Shown piece by piece: positions 46,501 through 56,274 of a stretch of DNA of 64,000 bases. Each line of letters starts with the position of its first letter. The stretch's first letter is position 1. A program made the translations under genes and the position numbers. Origin of the DNA: Chamaelirium japonicum (taxonomy: Eukaryota > Streptophyta > Magnoliopsida > Liliales > Melanthiaceae); NCBI GenBank assembly GCA_947650365.1, contig CANTAL010000104.1, forward strand, positions 620,001-684,000, read 5' to 3'. Under the pieces are notes generated by a model. That model ran no database searches, was not told the DNA's origin, and was given only the letters and a program-made list of their open reading frames with translations.

Positions 46501-49500
46501 ACGATCTGTTCTAATTCACTCATACGATCCATTCTAATTCATTCATACAATCCATTCTAATTCATTTGCATGAAAATATCCATTCTAATTCATTCGTACG
46601 ATCCATTCTAATTCCTTCATACAATCCATTCTAATTCCTTCGTACGATCAATTCTAATTCCTTCGTACGATCCATTCTATTTCATTCGTATGATCCATTC
46701 TAATTCATTCGTACGATCCATTCTAATTCATTCATACGATCCATTCTAATTGATTCATACAATCCATTCTAATTCTTTCACACGATCCATTCTAATTCAT
46801 TCGTAGGATCCATTCTAATTCATTCGCACAATCCATTCTAATTCATTCGTACAATCCATTCTAACTCATTCGTATGATCCATTCTAACTCATTCGGTGGA
46901 TCCATTCTAATTCATTCGTACGATCCATTCTAATTCATTCCCACGATCCATTCTAATTTATTCGTACGATCCATTCTAATTCATTCGTACGATCTATTCT
47001 AATTCATTCACACGAATGTAACCATTCTAATTCATTCATACGATTCATTCTAATTCATTCGGGATACATTCGTGCGAAAGAATTAGAATAGATCGTATGA
47101 ATGAATTAGAATGGATCCTATGAATGAATTAGAATGGATCGTGCGAATGAATTAGAATGGATCGTACGAATGAATTAGAATGGATCGTGCTAATGAATTA
47201 GAATTGATCGAACGAATGAATTAGCATGGATCGTGCTAATGAATTAGAATGGAACGTACGAATGAATTAGAATGGATCGTGTGAAAGAATTAGAATGGAT
47301 TGTATGAATGAATTAGAATGAATTCGTACGATCCATTCGAATTCATTCGCACGATCCATTCGAATTCATTCATACGATCCATTCTAATTCATTCATACAA
47401 TCCATTCTAATTCTTTCACACGATCCATTCTAATTCATTCGTAGGATCCATTCTAATTTATTCGTACAATCTATTATATTTCATTCGTATGATCCATTCT
47501 TACTCATTCGTATGATCCATTCTAATTCATTCACACGAATGTATCCATTCTAATTTATTCGTACGATCCATTCTAATTCATTCGTACGATCCATTCTAAT
47601 TCATTCGTACGATCCATTCTAATTCTTTCACACGATCCATTCTAATTCATTCGTATGATCCATTCTAATTCATTCGTAAGATCCATTCTAATTCATTCGT
47701 ACGATCCATTCTAATTCATTCGTACGATCCATTCTAATTCATTCGCACGAATGTATCCATTCTAGTTCATTCGTACGATCCATTCTAATTCATTCGTACG
47801 ATCAATTCTAATTCATTCGCACGATCCATTCTAATTCATTCGTACGATGCATTCTAATTCATTCGCACGAATGTATCCATTTTAATTCATTCGTACATAC
47901 GATCCATTCTAATTCATTCGCACGAATGTATCCATTCTAATTCATTTGTATAATCCTTTCTAATTCATTCACACGATCCATTCTAATTCATTCGTACGAT
48001 CCATTCTAATTCATTCGTACGATCCATTCTAATTCATTCGTATGATCCATTCTAATTAATTCGTATGATCCATTCTAATTCATTCGTAAGATCCATTCTA
48101 ATTCATTTGTACGAATATATCTATTCTAATTCTAATTCATTAGCACGATCTATTCTAATTAATTCATACGATCCATTCTAATTCATTCGCACGAATGTAT
48201 CCATTCTAATTCATTCATACGATCCATTCTAATTCATTCGCACGATCCATTCTAATTCATTAGCAAGAATATATCTATTTTAATTCATTCGCACGATCCA
48301 TTCTAATTCATTCGTACGATCCATTCTAATTCATTCATACGATCCATTCTAATTCATTCGCACGAATATATCCATTCTAATTCATTAGCACGATCCATTC
48401 TAATTCATTCGTATGATCCATTCTAATTCCTTCGTACGATCCATTCTAATTCCTTCGTATCCATTCTAATTCACTCATACGATCCATTCTAATTCATTCA
48501 TACGAACTATTCTAATTCATTCATACAATCCATTCTAATTCTTTCACACGATCCATTCTAATTCATTCGTACGATCTATTCTAATTCATTCGCACAATCC
48601 ATTCTAATTCATTCGCACGAATGTATCCATTCTAAATCATTCGTACAATCCATTCTATTTCATTCGTACGATCCATTCTTACTCATTGTACGAATGAATT
48701 AGAATGGATCCTACGAATGAATTAGAATGGATCATGTGAAAGAATTAGAATGGATCGTACGAATGAATTAGAATGGATACATTCGTGCGAATGAATTAGA
48801 ATGGATACATTCGTGCGAAAGAATTAGAATAGATCGTATGAATGAATTAGAATGGATCCTATGAATGAATTAGAATTGATCGTACGAATGAAATAGAATG
48901 GATTGCACGAATGATTTAGAATGGATCGTACGAATGAATTAGAATGGATCGTGTGAAAGAATTAGAATGGATTGTATGAATGAATTAGAATGGATCGTAC
49001 GAATGAATTAGAATAGATCGTACGAAGGAATTAGAATGGATCGTACGAATGTATTAGAATGGATCCTATGAATGAATTAGAATAGATCGTGCGAATGAAT
49101 TAGAATGGATCGTACGAATGAATTAGAATGGATCGTGCTAATGAATTAGAATTGATCGACCGAATGAATTAGCATGGATCGTGCTAATGAATTAGAATGG
49201 ATCGTGCGAATGAATTAGAATGGATCGTACGAATGAATTAGAATGGATCATACGAATGAATTAGAATGGATACATTCGTGCGAATGAATTAGAATGGATC
49301 GTACGAATGAATTAGAATGGATCGTGCGAATGAATTAGAATGGATCGTACGAATGAATTAGAATGGATTCGTACGAATGAATTAGAATGGATACATTCGT
49401 GCGTACGAATGAATTAGAATGGATCGTACGAATGAATTAGAATAGATTGTATGAATGAATTAGAATGGATCGTACGAATGAATTAGAATGGATCATACGA

Positions 49501-52135
49501 ATTAATTAGAATGGATCATACGAATAAATTAGAATGGATCGTACGAATGAATTAGAATGAATACATTCGTGCGAATGAATTAGAATGGATTGTGTGAATG
49601 AATTAGAATGGATCGTACGAATGAATTAGAATGGATCATATTAATGAATTAGAATGGATCGTACGAATGAATTAGAATGGATCATATTAATGAATTAGAA
49701 TGGATCGTACGAATGAATTAGAATAGATACATTCGCGCGAATGAATTAGAATGGATCGTGCACGAATGTATCCATTCTAATTCATTCGTACGATCCATTC
49801 TAATTCGTTAATATGATCCATTCTAATTTATTCGTACGATCCATTCTAATTCATATGCACAAAGGTATCCATTCTAATCCATTCGTAGGATCCATTCTAA
49901 TCCATTCGTACGATCCATTCTAATTCATTCGTACGATCCATTCTAATTCATTTGCTCGAATGTATCCATTCTAATCCATTCGTACGATCCATTCTAATCC
50001 ATTCGTACGATCCATTCTAATTCATTCGCATGAATGTAACCATTCTAATTCATTCATTTGATCCATTCTAATTCATTCGTACGATCCATTCTAATTCATT
50101 CGTCCGATCCATTCTAATTCATTCGCACGAATGTATCCATTCTAATTCATTCGTACGATCCATTCTAATTCATTCGTAAGATCCATTCTAATTCATTCGT
50201 ACGATCCATTCTAATTCATTCGTACGGTCCATTCTAATTCATTCGCACGAATGTATCCATTCTAGTTCATTCGTACGATCCATTCCAATTCATTCGTACG
50301 ATCCATTCTAATTCATTCGCACGATCCATTCTAATTCATTCGTACGATCAATTCTAATTCATTCGCACAAATATATCCATTCTAATTCATTCATACGATC
50401 CATTGTAATTCATTCGTACGATCCATTTTAATTCATTCGTACGATCCATTCTAATTCATTCGTCCGATCCATTCTAATTCATTTGCACGAATGCATCCAT
50501 TCTAGTTCATTCATACGATCCATTCTATTTCATTCGTACGATCCATTCTTACTCATTCATATGATCCATTCTAATTCATTCGGACGAATGTATCCATTCT
50601 AATTTATTCGTACGATCCATTCTAATTCATTCGTACGATCCATTCTAATTCATTCGTACGATCCATTCTAATTAATTCGTTCGATCCATTCTAATTCATT
50701 CGCACGAATGTATCCATTCTAATTCATTCGTATGATCCATTCTAATTCATTCGTACAATCCATTCTAATTCATTCGTAAGATCCATTCTAATTCATTCGT
50801 ACGATCCATACTAATTCATTCGTACGATCCATTCTAATTCATTCGCACGAATGTATCCATTCTAGTTCATTCGTACGATCCATTCTAATTCATTCGTATG
50901 ATCCATTCTTATTCATTCGCACGATCCATTCTAATTCATTTGTACGATCAATTCTAATTCATTCGCACGAATGTATCCATTGTAATTCATTCGTACGATC
51001 CATTCTAATTCATTCGTACGATCCATTCTAATTCATTCATACAATCCATTATAATTCTTTCACACGATCCATTCTAATTCATTCATAGGATCCATTCTAA
51101 TTCATTCGTACAATCTATTCTATTTCATTCGTACGATCCATTCTTACTCATTCGTATGATCCATTCTAATTCATTCGCACGAATGTATCCATTCTAATTC
51201 ATTCGTACGAATCCATTCTAATTCATTCGTACGATCCATTCTAATTCATTAGCACGAATATATCAATTCTAATTCATTCGTACAATCCTTCTATTCTAAT
51301 TCATTCATACGATCCATTCTAATTCATTCGTACGATCCATTCTAATTCCTTCGTACGATCCATTCTAATTCATTCATACAATCCATTTTAATTCTTTCAC
51401 ACGATCCATTCTAATTAATTCGTATGTTCCATTCTAATTCATTAGCACGATCCATGCTAATTCATTCGTTCGATCAATTCTAATTCATTAGCACGATCCA
51501 TTCTAATTCATTCGCACGATCCATTCTAATTCATTCATAGGATCCATTCTAATTCATTCATACGATCTATTCTAATTCTTTTGCACGAATGTATTCTAAT
51601 CCATTCGCACGAATGTATCCATTCTAATTCATTCGTACGATCCATTCTAATTCATTCATCCGATCCATTCTAATTCATTCATAGGATCCATTCTAATTCA
51701 TTCATACGATCTATTCTAATTCTTTCGCACGAATGTATCCATTCTAATTCATTCGCACGAATGTATCCATTCTAATTCATTCGTACGATCCATTCTAATT
51801 CATTCGTCCGATCCATTCTAATTCATTCATACGATCTATTCTAATTCATTCATACAATCCATTATCTTTCACACGATCTATTCTAATTCATTCGTACGAT
51901 CCATTCTAATTCATTCGCACAATCCATTCTATTTCATTCGTACGATCCATTCTTACTCATTCGTATGATCCATTCTAATTCATTCGCACGAATGTATCCA
52001 TAATGGATCATACGAATGAGTAAGAATGGATCGTACGAATGAAATAGAATGGATTGTGCGAATGAATTAGAATGGACCATACGAATGAGTAAGAATGGAT
52101 CGTCATTCTAATTTATTCGTACGATCCATTCTAAG
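43511..52135. repeat. 23-bp satellite array up to the retroelement
   Basis: Blocks: + to about 44060, - to about 44408, one + monomer to about 44435, - to about 45308, + to about 45864, - to about 47060, + to about 47322, - to about 48688, + to about 49758, - to about 52002, + to about 52103, - to 52135. The region 44280-44650 repeats 5750-6110, including the single flipped monomer. The flip near 47322 (GAATTCGTACGATCC) matches those near 770 and 25348. The array stops at about 52135, where retroelement sequence starts. Confidence 0.95.
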
Positions 52136-52217
52136 TTATGAATGTACGATGGAGGTTTCAACAAACAATTTAACTCGGAAGCTCGGCGCAGCAAGAGCTC
52201 GCTTGATCTACAAAGTA

Positions 52218-52500
52218 GTCCGCCGTTATGCGGACTTAAAGCAAGACCGGGATCCTCAGAGGCAGCCAGAGGGCGACCTTGAGCTTCCCGTGGCAGTCCG
52301 CCGTTGTGCGGACTTAAAGCAAGACCGGGATCCTCAGAGGCAGCCAGTGGGCAACCTTGAGCTTCCCGGGGCAGTCCGCCGTTGTGCGGACTTAAAGCAA
52401 GACCGGGATCCTCAGAGGCAGGCAGTGGGCGACCTTGAGATTCCCGAGGAAGTCCGCTGCCTAGTGGACTCTAAACCTAACCAGGATCCTTCACGTTCAC
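52218..52500 (+). repeat. 78-bp tandem repeat with a conserved hairpin (3 full units and a partial one)
   Basis: Units start at 52218, 52296, 52374 and 52452, exactly 78 bp apart; the fourth is diverged and fades by about 52500. Each begins with an inverted repeat GTCCGC-loop-GCGGAC (loop of 6 nt). Unit 4 has GTCCGC and GTGGAC, so the stem is kept with one G-U pair in RNA. Because 78 is a multiple of three, an open frame crosses the units (26-residue repeat ADLKQDRDPQRQ...). That frame's only upstream ATG lies in satellite and it matches no pol domain I recognise. It is more likely untranslated sequence downstream of the lost pol gene than coding sequence. Confidence 0.8.
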
Positions 52501-52928
52501 CTGCCATGAACGGAAGCATCCTGGCATTGGCATACCCCTCGAAGGGCGAGCCCACCGAACATGATCATCGAGGGAAATTAACCGGGCAGGGGGCAGGTAG
52601 CACTTATTAGTTTCCTTTAAAAATAAAAATGGTTTAAGTCTCTGAGTGTAGGGAAGTTTTTGAAGTCTTTTGGTTCGCTTAAACGTTTTCCGGGCTCAGA
52701 GACTATTGAGTTTTTGCGAGCATACCGAGTTTTTCGTTTGCATATACTTTAAAATAAAAAGGTTGAATCGAATTAGCTGCCTCGCCCGGGGTATCACTCT
52801 CGAGATCGCTGCGAACTCCTAGAGCGGACTCATAAGTGACACAGAGAAAGAAAGAAACATAGAGGCGAGCTCAAAGAGATAACATTTCATTCATTGTTAA
52901 AAATTACAACAGGGTTACAAAAGAGACC
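52501..52928. other. Untranslated stretch between the 78-bp repeat and the antisense gene
   Basis: No gene is seen. On the + strand there are two AATAAA motifs (52622-52627 and 52753-52758), each in a similar context (CTTTAAAATAAAAA), suggesting an old short duplication. On the - strand this is the 3' untranslated region of the antisense gene: it has T-rich sequence after the stop and an AATGAATGAAA motif (52885-52895), which could serve as a loose plant polyadenylation signal. Confidence 0.5.
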
Positions 52929-53477
52929 CTAGGCTGGGCCAGCACCCGCACCGTCGTCGTCGCCGCGCTTCCTCTTCTTCGACCTTTCAGCCTTATATTT
53001 TTCGATGGCGTCCAGCGCTCCCTTCTGAAGGAGCTCGCCCAGCTGCGACTGAAGACGTTCTCGCTGGGAGTTGAGGTCGCGAAGGTGTGTCTCCTTCAGC
53101 ACCGCGATTTCTTCCCGGGAGGCCGTCATCTGGCCGCGGAGCTCGAGAAGCTCTTTTTGGGCAACCTCCTTGGCCTGGGTCGCTTCTTGCAGATCCTTGA
53201 GGTCGCGGGCTCGAGCATCCTCGACCGAGGCTAGCGACTTGGTGAGAGTGGCAGCCCGCTGGCGCAGTTGGGCAACCTCTGTATCTACAGAGACGGCCTG
53301 CTGGCGCAGCCGGTCTACCTCAGCTCGGAGCTCGCTGGATTGGTCCATCTGACGAAGCCGGTGGATATGCTTGTCTACTCTCCTCTCCGAACCAAGGAGA
53401 GTGTCATCGTAGAGGGCGACCGTATCCCCCGCAACGCCAGCGACCTCATCGACGAGAGCCCGGCTGACCCGCTCTAC
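52929..53477 (-). CDS. 3' segment of the antisense gene: coiled coil and basic tail
   Basis: This segment has 182 residues plus TAG. It starts VERVSRALVDEVAG, continues with LYDDTLLGSERRVDKHIHRL, which is shared with island 1, and then shows heptad-like leucine, valine and alanine spacing (for example LRAEVDRLRQQAVSVDTEV) over about 110 residues. This predicts a coiled coil. The last 23 residues are basic then acidic (KAERSKKRKRGDDD), a likely nuclear localisation signal. An upstream ATG at 53516 lies in the intron, so it was not used as a start. Confidence 0.7.
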   Translation of the reverse strand, partial: VERVSRALVDEVAGVAGDTVALYDDTLLGSERRVDKHIHRLRQMDQSSELRAEVDRLRQQAVSVDTEVAQLRQRAATLTKSLASVEDARARDLKDLQEATQAKEVAQKELLELRGQMTASREEIAVLKETHLRDLNSQRERLQSQLGELLQKGALDAIEKYKAERSKKRKRGDDDGAGAGPA

Positions 53478-53551
53478 CTTCGGGAAGGTGAAATAGTTAG
53501 AAGAAAGCGAGAGCAAAAAGAGATTAGAAACAAGTGTGAAGGTAATCTTTC
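53478..53551 (-). other. 74-nt intron of the antisense gene with a damaged donor site
   Basis: By alignment with island 1, the upstream exon ends CACCTCGAG and the downstream exon starts GTAGAGCGGGTC. The intron begins GAAAGA instead of GTAAGA, and ends in a pyrimidine-rich tract with CCCGAAG before the exon. Island 1 has GAG then GTACCT at the same spot with an intact AG. A single T-to-A change at the second donor base would explain it. The intron is 74 nt, so reading through it shifts the frame. Confidence 0.7.
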
Positions 53552-55000
53552 CTCGAGGTGCCGGTTGATGAGGGCGATGTAGGGAGTCCGGGCGAAAATG
53601 TTGCGCCCCAGGATTTCCCGCGTAAAGTAGGGGGCGCGCTCGGGGTCGCCTGAGGATGAGCCCGCCTGGCTCACCTCGGTTGGGGCAGCCGGGGAAGGCG
53701 CATCAACGGCAGTAGCGGCGGGCTCGCCCCCTTGAGCGTCGGCACCCCCTTCCTTGGTAAGGGGAAGCACGGTTGGTTCCGAGGCTTCCGAGCTGGTGCT
53801 CGGAAGGTCGTTCAGGATGGCCCCCAGGTCCGGAGACCAGTAGACCAACCCGTCCAGCTCCGGGAGGATAGGAGCCTCGAGAGCAGAAAGCACGCTGGCA
53901 GTAACAGGCGCGGGCGCGGGTGTGGGCGCAGGCTCGGGCATGGGCGCGGGCGCGCTGGGAGCCATAGGCGCGGGCTCGGGCACGGGCGCACTGGAAGCGG
54001 CCGGCGCGGGCTCGGGCGCGGGCACGCTGGAAGCGGCTGGCGCGGGCTCTGGCGCGAGCACGCTGGAAGCGGCTGGCGCGGGTGCGCTGGAAACGGCCGG
54101 CGCGGGCTCGGGCGCGGGCGCGCTGGGAGCCATAGGCACGGGCGCGGGCGCGCTGGCAGCAGAGGGCGCAGGCGCGCTGGGGGCAGTAGGCGCAGGCTCG
54201 GGCGCAGGCGCGCTGGGGGCAGTAGGCGTGGGCTCGGGCGCGGGCACGCTGGCTGCAGCGGGCGCGGGCGCGGGCGCACTGAGATCGGCAGGCGCAGGCG
54301 CGGGTGCGGGCGTGCTGGGAGCAGGCGCGGCCGGTGTTGGTGTCGCGCTAAGAGCAAGCGGAAGGGTTGAGCCCGCCGGAGCCAGTCCCTCGAAGGGCGG
54401 GGGAAGCCCCGCAGTTGCAGTCGCGGGCTCATCTTCCGTAGCCCGCTCCTCGTCGTCTGAGCTGGAGGTCGTGCTGAGATCATCGGCTGATCCCAAGCCC
54501 GCCTCCGCGAGGGCGGCCTTCCTCCGCTCCTCGAGGACCTGTTGGAAGGCTTCGCGAGCCTCCCGAACAGTGTTGTCCTCTCCCGATGGGCGGGCTGAGG
54601 GGGTCTTCTTCTTCCTCGCCTTCTTCTGCGAAGCGCCCTCCTCTGGATTCATCACCGCAACAAACAAAGTCTTAGTCAGATCACCTGGGAACCCACGCAT
54701 CAGCACTTCAGCCATTGGGGACTCTACTTCCGCCATGCTGAGAAGAAGCTCGACGCGTGGATCCTCGGGCTCGACGAAGGAAATGCGACGTCGCAGAGGC
54801 TCCGGGACTGGGGCCCTCGGAGAAATGACAGAAAGGGTGGTCGCCTGACCTGGGGCTGCTTCGCGGGCTGGTGGCGGCGATGGCGCGACATCCTCCTCGT
54901 GGAGCATCTCGAGGGTGTCCTTGTCGGCGACCTGAATGGGGGAAGCCCGCTTCTTCCCCTTCTTCGCCGAGGTCCCCGCAGCGGAGGTCGCAGCAGCGGG
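53552..55000 (-). CDS. Middle segment of the antisense gene: basic linker, Pro/Ala repeats and conserved ILGRNIFAR block
   Basis: This is the same frame as the 5' segment, directly after the amber codon: 31 codons (including KKGKKRAS) lead to an internal ATG at 54907, then 452 more codons run to GAG at 53554-53552, the presumed exon end. Counting from that ATG, residues 96-101 (KARKKK) could be a nuclear localisation signal, 143-160 are Ser/Asp/Glu-rich, 189-336 are Pro/Ala-rich repeats, and 422-452 carry the block shared with island 1 (ERAPYFTREILGRNIFARTPY). Translation could in principle restart at 54907, but that product would lack the N-terminal domain. Without splicing the frame ends at 53474. 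Confidence 0.65.
53900..54343 (-). repeat. In-frame 36-bp coding minisatellite (Pro/Ala-rich)
   Basis: Degenerate 12-residue units of the type SAPAPEPAPTAP, some shortened to 8-10 residues, make up about 148 residues. The DNA is very GC-rich, with GGGCGCGGGCGCGCTGG-like motifs on the + strand. All length changes are multiples of three, so the frame has been kept. This repeat opens long spurious frames on the other strand and in a second minus-strand frame. Confidence 0.85.
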
Positions 55001-55864
55001 CTAGGAGACCGCGACCTTCTTTCGCATCACCTTCTGCCGGGTGGTGATGGTTCCGGTCTGGAGATCCTTCCAGAGGAAGGAGAAGTCCGACGAGAGGACC
55101 TTCTTGAGGGTTTGACCCCCGAGGAAGTGCAGAATCGCATCGTCGAGAGATTTCTCTCGGGCTACGGCGATGCACTTTTTCCCCTTGGCCCGGTATTCCG
55201 CGATCTCCTTGAAGACAGGGAGAGGCGGTCTGCCGGGGAGAGAGGGGACACCAGCTCGAGGACCTCGCCACTCGCCGTCGATCATGAAAGGGTACGCTTT
55301 CCAGTACCGGTCTTTGTTCTCGACGGCGGTGAACGGAAGCACCTCGCCGGAGCGGCCCGTGAGGTAGAACTGACCACAGTCTACCTCGCCGAAGAAGGGC
55401 CCCGGTTTGAGGAACCACTTCTTCAGGAGGTAGGCTAGGGGGATCCTCACGTTTAGGGCTTCCTCGATGCGAGCAAGCCCATAGAGGATCCCCCACGAGT
55501 TTCCCGGAAACTGGGCGAGGCATAAGCCCGCCAGTTCCAGGAACTCGCTGGCCAGATGGTTCAGGGGCAGCCGGAGCCCTGACCATAACTGCCCCACGGA
55601 GACCACGGTCCCCGAGAGCGGCCTCCCGGAGCTCGGAAGAGGAAGAATGGCGAGCTCTTGGGGAATGCCCACCGCGGTTCGCAGGCTATCGGGGATAGGC
55701 GCACCCCCAATGACAATGAACCAAACGACGACGGGCTCCTTCGGAGGTGCCTCTTCCCCTGAGCTCGGGGCCCGCACCGAGATGGGGGCAACATTGAGAG
55801 GCCCCTCTCGGGAGGACGCAGCAGCAGCAGCGGCTGAAGAAGCAGCAGCAGCAGAGGAAGCCAT
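55001..55864 (-). CDS. 5' segment of the antisense gene: Transposase_28-like domain, ending at an amber codon
   Basis: This part encodes 287 residues before TAG (55003-55001). After an Ala/Ser-rich start (residues 1-19) comes a predicted globular domain at about 45-205. The stretch LWSGLRLPLNHLASEFLEL (93-111), then NSWGILYGL (122-130), and WKAYPFMIDGEW (188-199) follow the pattern of the plant 'putative gypsy type transposon' family, in which a 'fRlPLhpff.elL' helix, an 'N.wril.g' motif and a 'WK.rfFf..g.W' motif are typical. Residues 210-287 are basic (KGKKCIAVAREK, RQKVMRKKVAVS). The domain call is by eye; a profile search would settle it. The frame continues unbroken after the amber codon. 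Confidence 0.72.
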   Translation of the reverse strand: MASSAAAASSAAAAAASSREGPLNVAPISVRAPSSGEEAPPKEPVVVWFIVIGGAPIPDSLRTAVGIPQELAILPLPSSGRPLSGTVVSVGQLWSGLRLPLNHLASEFLELAGLCLAQFPGNSWGILYGLARIEEALNVRIPLAYLLKKWFLKPGPFFGEVDCGQFYLTGRSGEVLPFTAVENKDRYWKAYPFMIDGEWRGPRAGVPSLPGRPPLPVFKEIAEYRAKGKKCIAVAREKSLDDAILHFLGGQTLKKVLSSDFSFLWKDLQTGTITTRQKVMRKKVAVS

Positions 55865-55958
55865 GAGCGAGAGGGCGCTAGCGAGCTGCGAGCTGAAAGC
55901 AAAGAAGGAAGGGAGAGCTGTTTTTCACACAGTGGTAAAAAAATCACCCCCCGTCCCC

Positions 55959-55966
55959 TATTTATA
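55959..55966 (-). promoter_or_regulatory. TATA box of the antisense gene
   Basis: The minus strand reads GCCTATAAATAGGGG, a strong plant TATA box. It lies 95 nt upstream of the ATG at 55864. With a usual start 25-35 nt downstream, the 5' untranslated leader would be about 60-70 nt. The position and strand fit this gene only. Confidence 0.7.
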
Positions 55967-56022
55967 GGCAAACGAGAGGCAGGTGAATCGGGCCGCAGTT
56001 AATACCCGAGCGCGTTCAGCGA

Positions 56023-56167
56023 GGCGACGTGACGACGATCGAAGCGACAGCTCATTTCTTTCCAATCGTCAAACGCCACGTGGGCCATGTGTGGAAAAAG
56101 CTGCGTCGGCACCGACACTATCATTTACCAGCAAAAGAGGAACAAATGAGGAGGAGACACGTGTCTC
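56023..56167 (-). promoter_or_regulatory. bZIP/G-box cluster upstream of the antisense gene's TATA box
   Basis: Three ACGT-core sites lie about 60-200 bp upstream of the TATA box: GACGTGACGACG near 56026, the G-box GCCACGTGGG (core 56077-56082), and a perfect 14-bp palindrome GAGACACGTGTCTC (56154-56167, core 56158-56163). CACGTG elements bind bZIP or bHLH factors and often mediate ABA, light or stress responses. A CCAAT motif (56062-56066, + strand) lies between them. Binding is inferred from motif sequence only. Confidence 0.5.
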
Positions 56168-56274
56168 GCGCCGATCGGGATCTCATGATGAGATTCATTG
56201 TATCAACATCGAGCCTCGCGTCGCATTTAAGATGAAGCGACCGTTGGAGATTTGGTGCGATACCCAAGTCAGAA
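56168..56274. other. Spacer between the G-box cluster and the 146-bp repeat
   Basis: Unique retroelement sequence without a supported gene. It contains GATCGGGATCTCATGATGAGA, with small inverted repeats of no clear role, and leads into the first 146-bp unit. Confidence 0.35.

Larger units (their letters stand above)
52929..55864 (-). pseudogene. Antisense extra gene of the gypsy element (Transposase_28-like protein), disabled
   Basis: The gene reads right to left from ATG at 55864 to TAG at 52929, opposite to the element. The conceptual product is about 950 codons: an N-terminal domain resembling the plant 'putative gypsy type transposon' family (Transposase_28), an acidic/basic linker, a Pro/Ala-rich repeat segment, a conserved ERAPYFTREILGRNIFAR block, a coiled coil and a basic tail ending KKRKRGDDDGAGAGPA. 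Two lesions are visible. An in-frame amber codon lies at 55003-55001, after residue 287. The only intron (53551-53478) has GA where the donor GT should be. Family members are thought to be nuclear proteins of unknown function carried by retrotransposons; no enzymatic motif is seen. The gene has its own TATA box and G-boxes upstream. The start was chosen because it is the first ATG downstream of the TATA box and opens the frame with MASSAAAASS. Confidence 0.78.

Noticed and set aside
1-52135. CRISPR-like array of short repeats
   Set aside because: Monomers are contiguous, with no unique spacers and no cas genes, and the sequence is plant.
52095-52610. 171-codon + strand frame as the end of pol
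   Set aside because: Its ATG lies in satellite and it has no integrase, RNase H or chromodomain feature. It exists because the 78-bp repeat is a multiple of three. Real coding use cannot be fully excluded.
52761-52780. GAATCGAATTAG in the retroelement UTR as a possible seed of the satellite monomer
   Set aside because: It resembles GAATGAATTAG over only about 11 bp, with no tandem copies and no further match to the unit, so chance is sufficient.
53732-54848. Long Gly/Ala- or Arg-rich open frames over 53732-54370 (+), 53922-54848 (+) and 53812-54483 (-)
   Set aside because: They are shadows of the GC-rich Pro/Ala minisatellite in other frames. The true frame is the minus-strand one that continues into the conserved blocks.
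54708-55586. Other open frames overlapping the Transposase_28-like region (54708-55586 -, 54899-55438 +, 55561-55971 -, 55647-55967 +)
   Set aside because: Alternative frames of the same GC-rich gene. Only the frame starting at 55864 shows family-like motifs and joins the downstream segments in frame.
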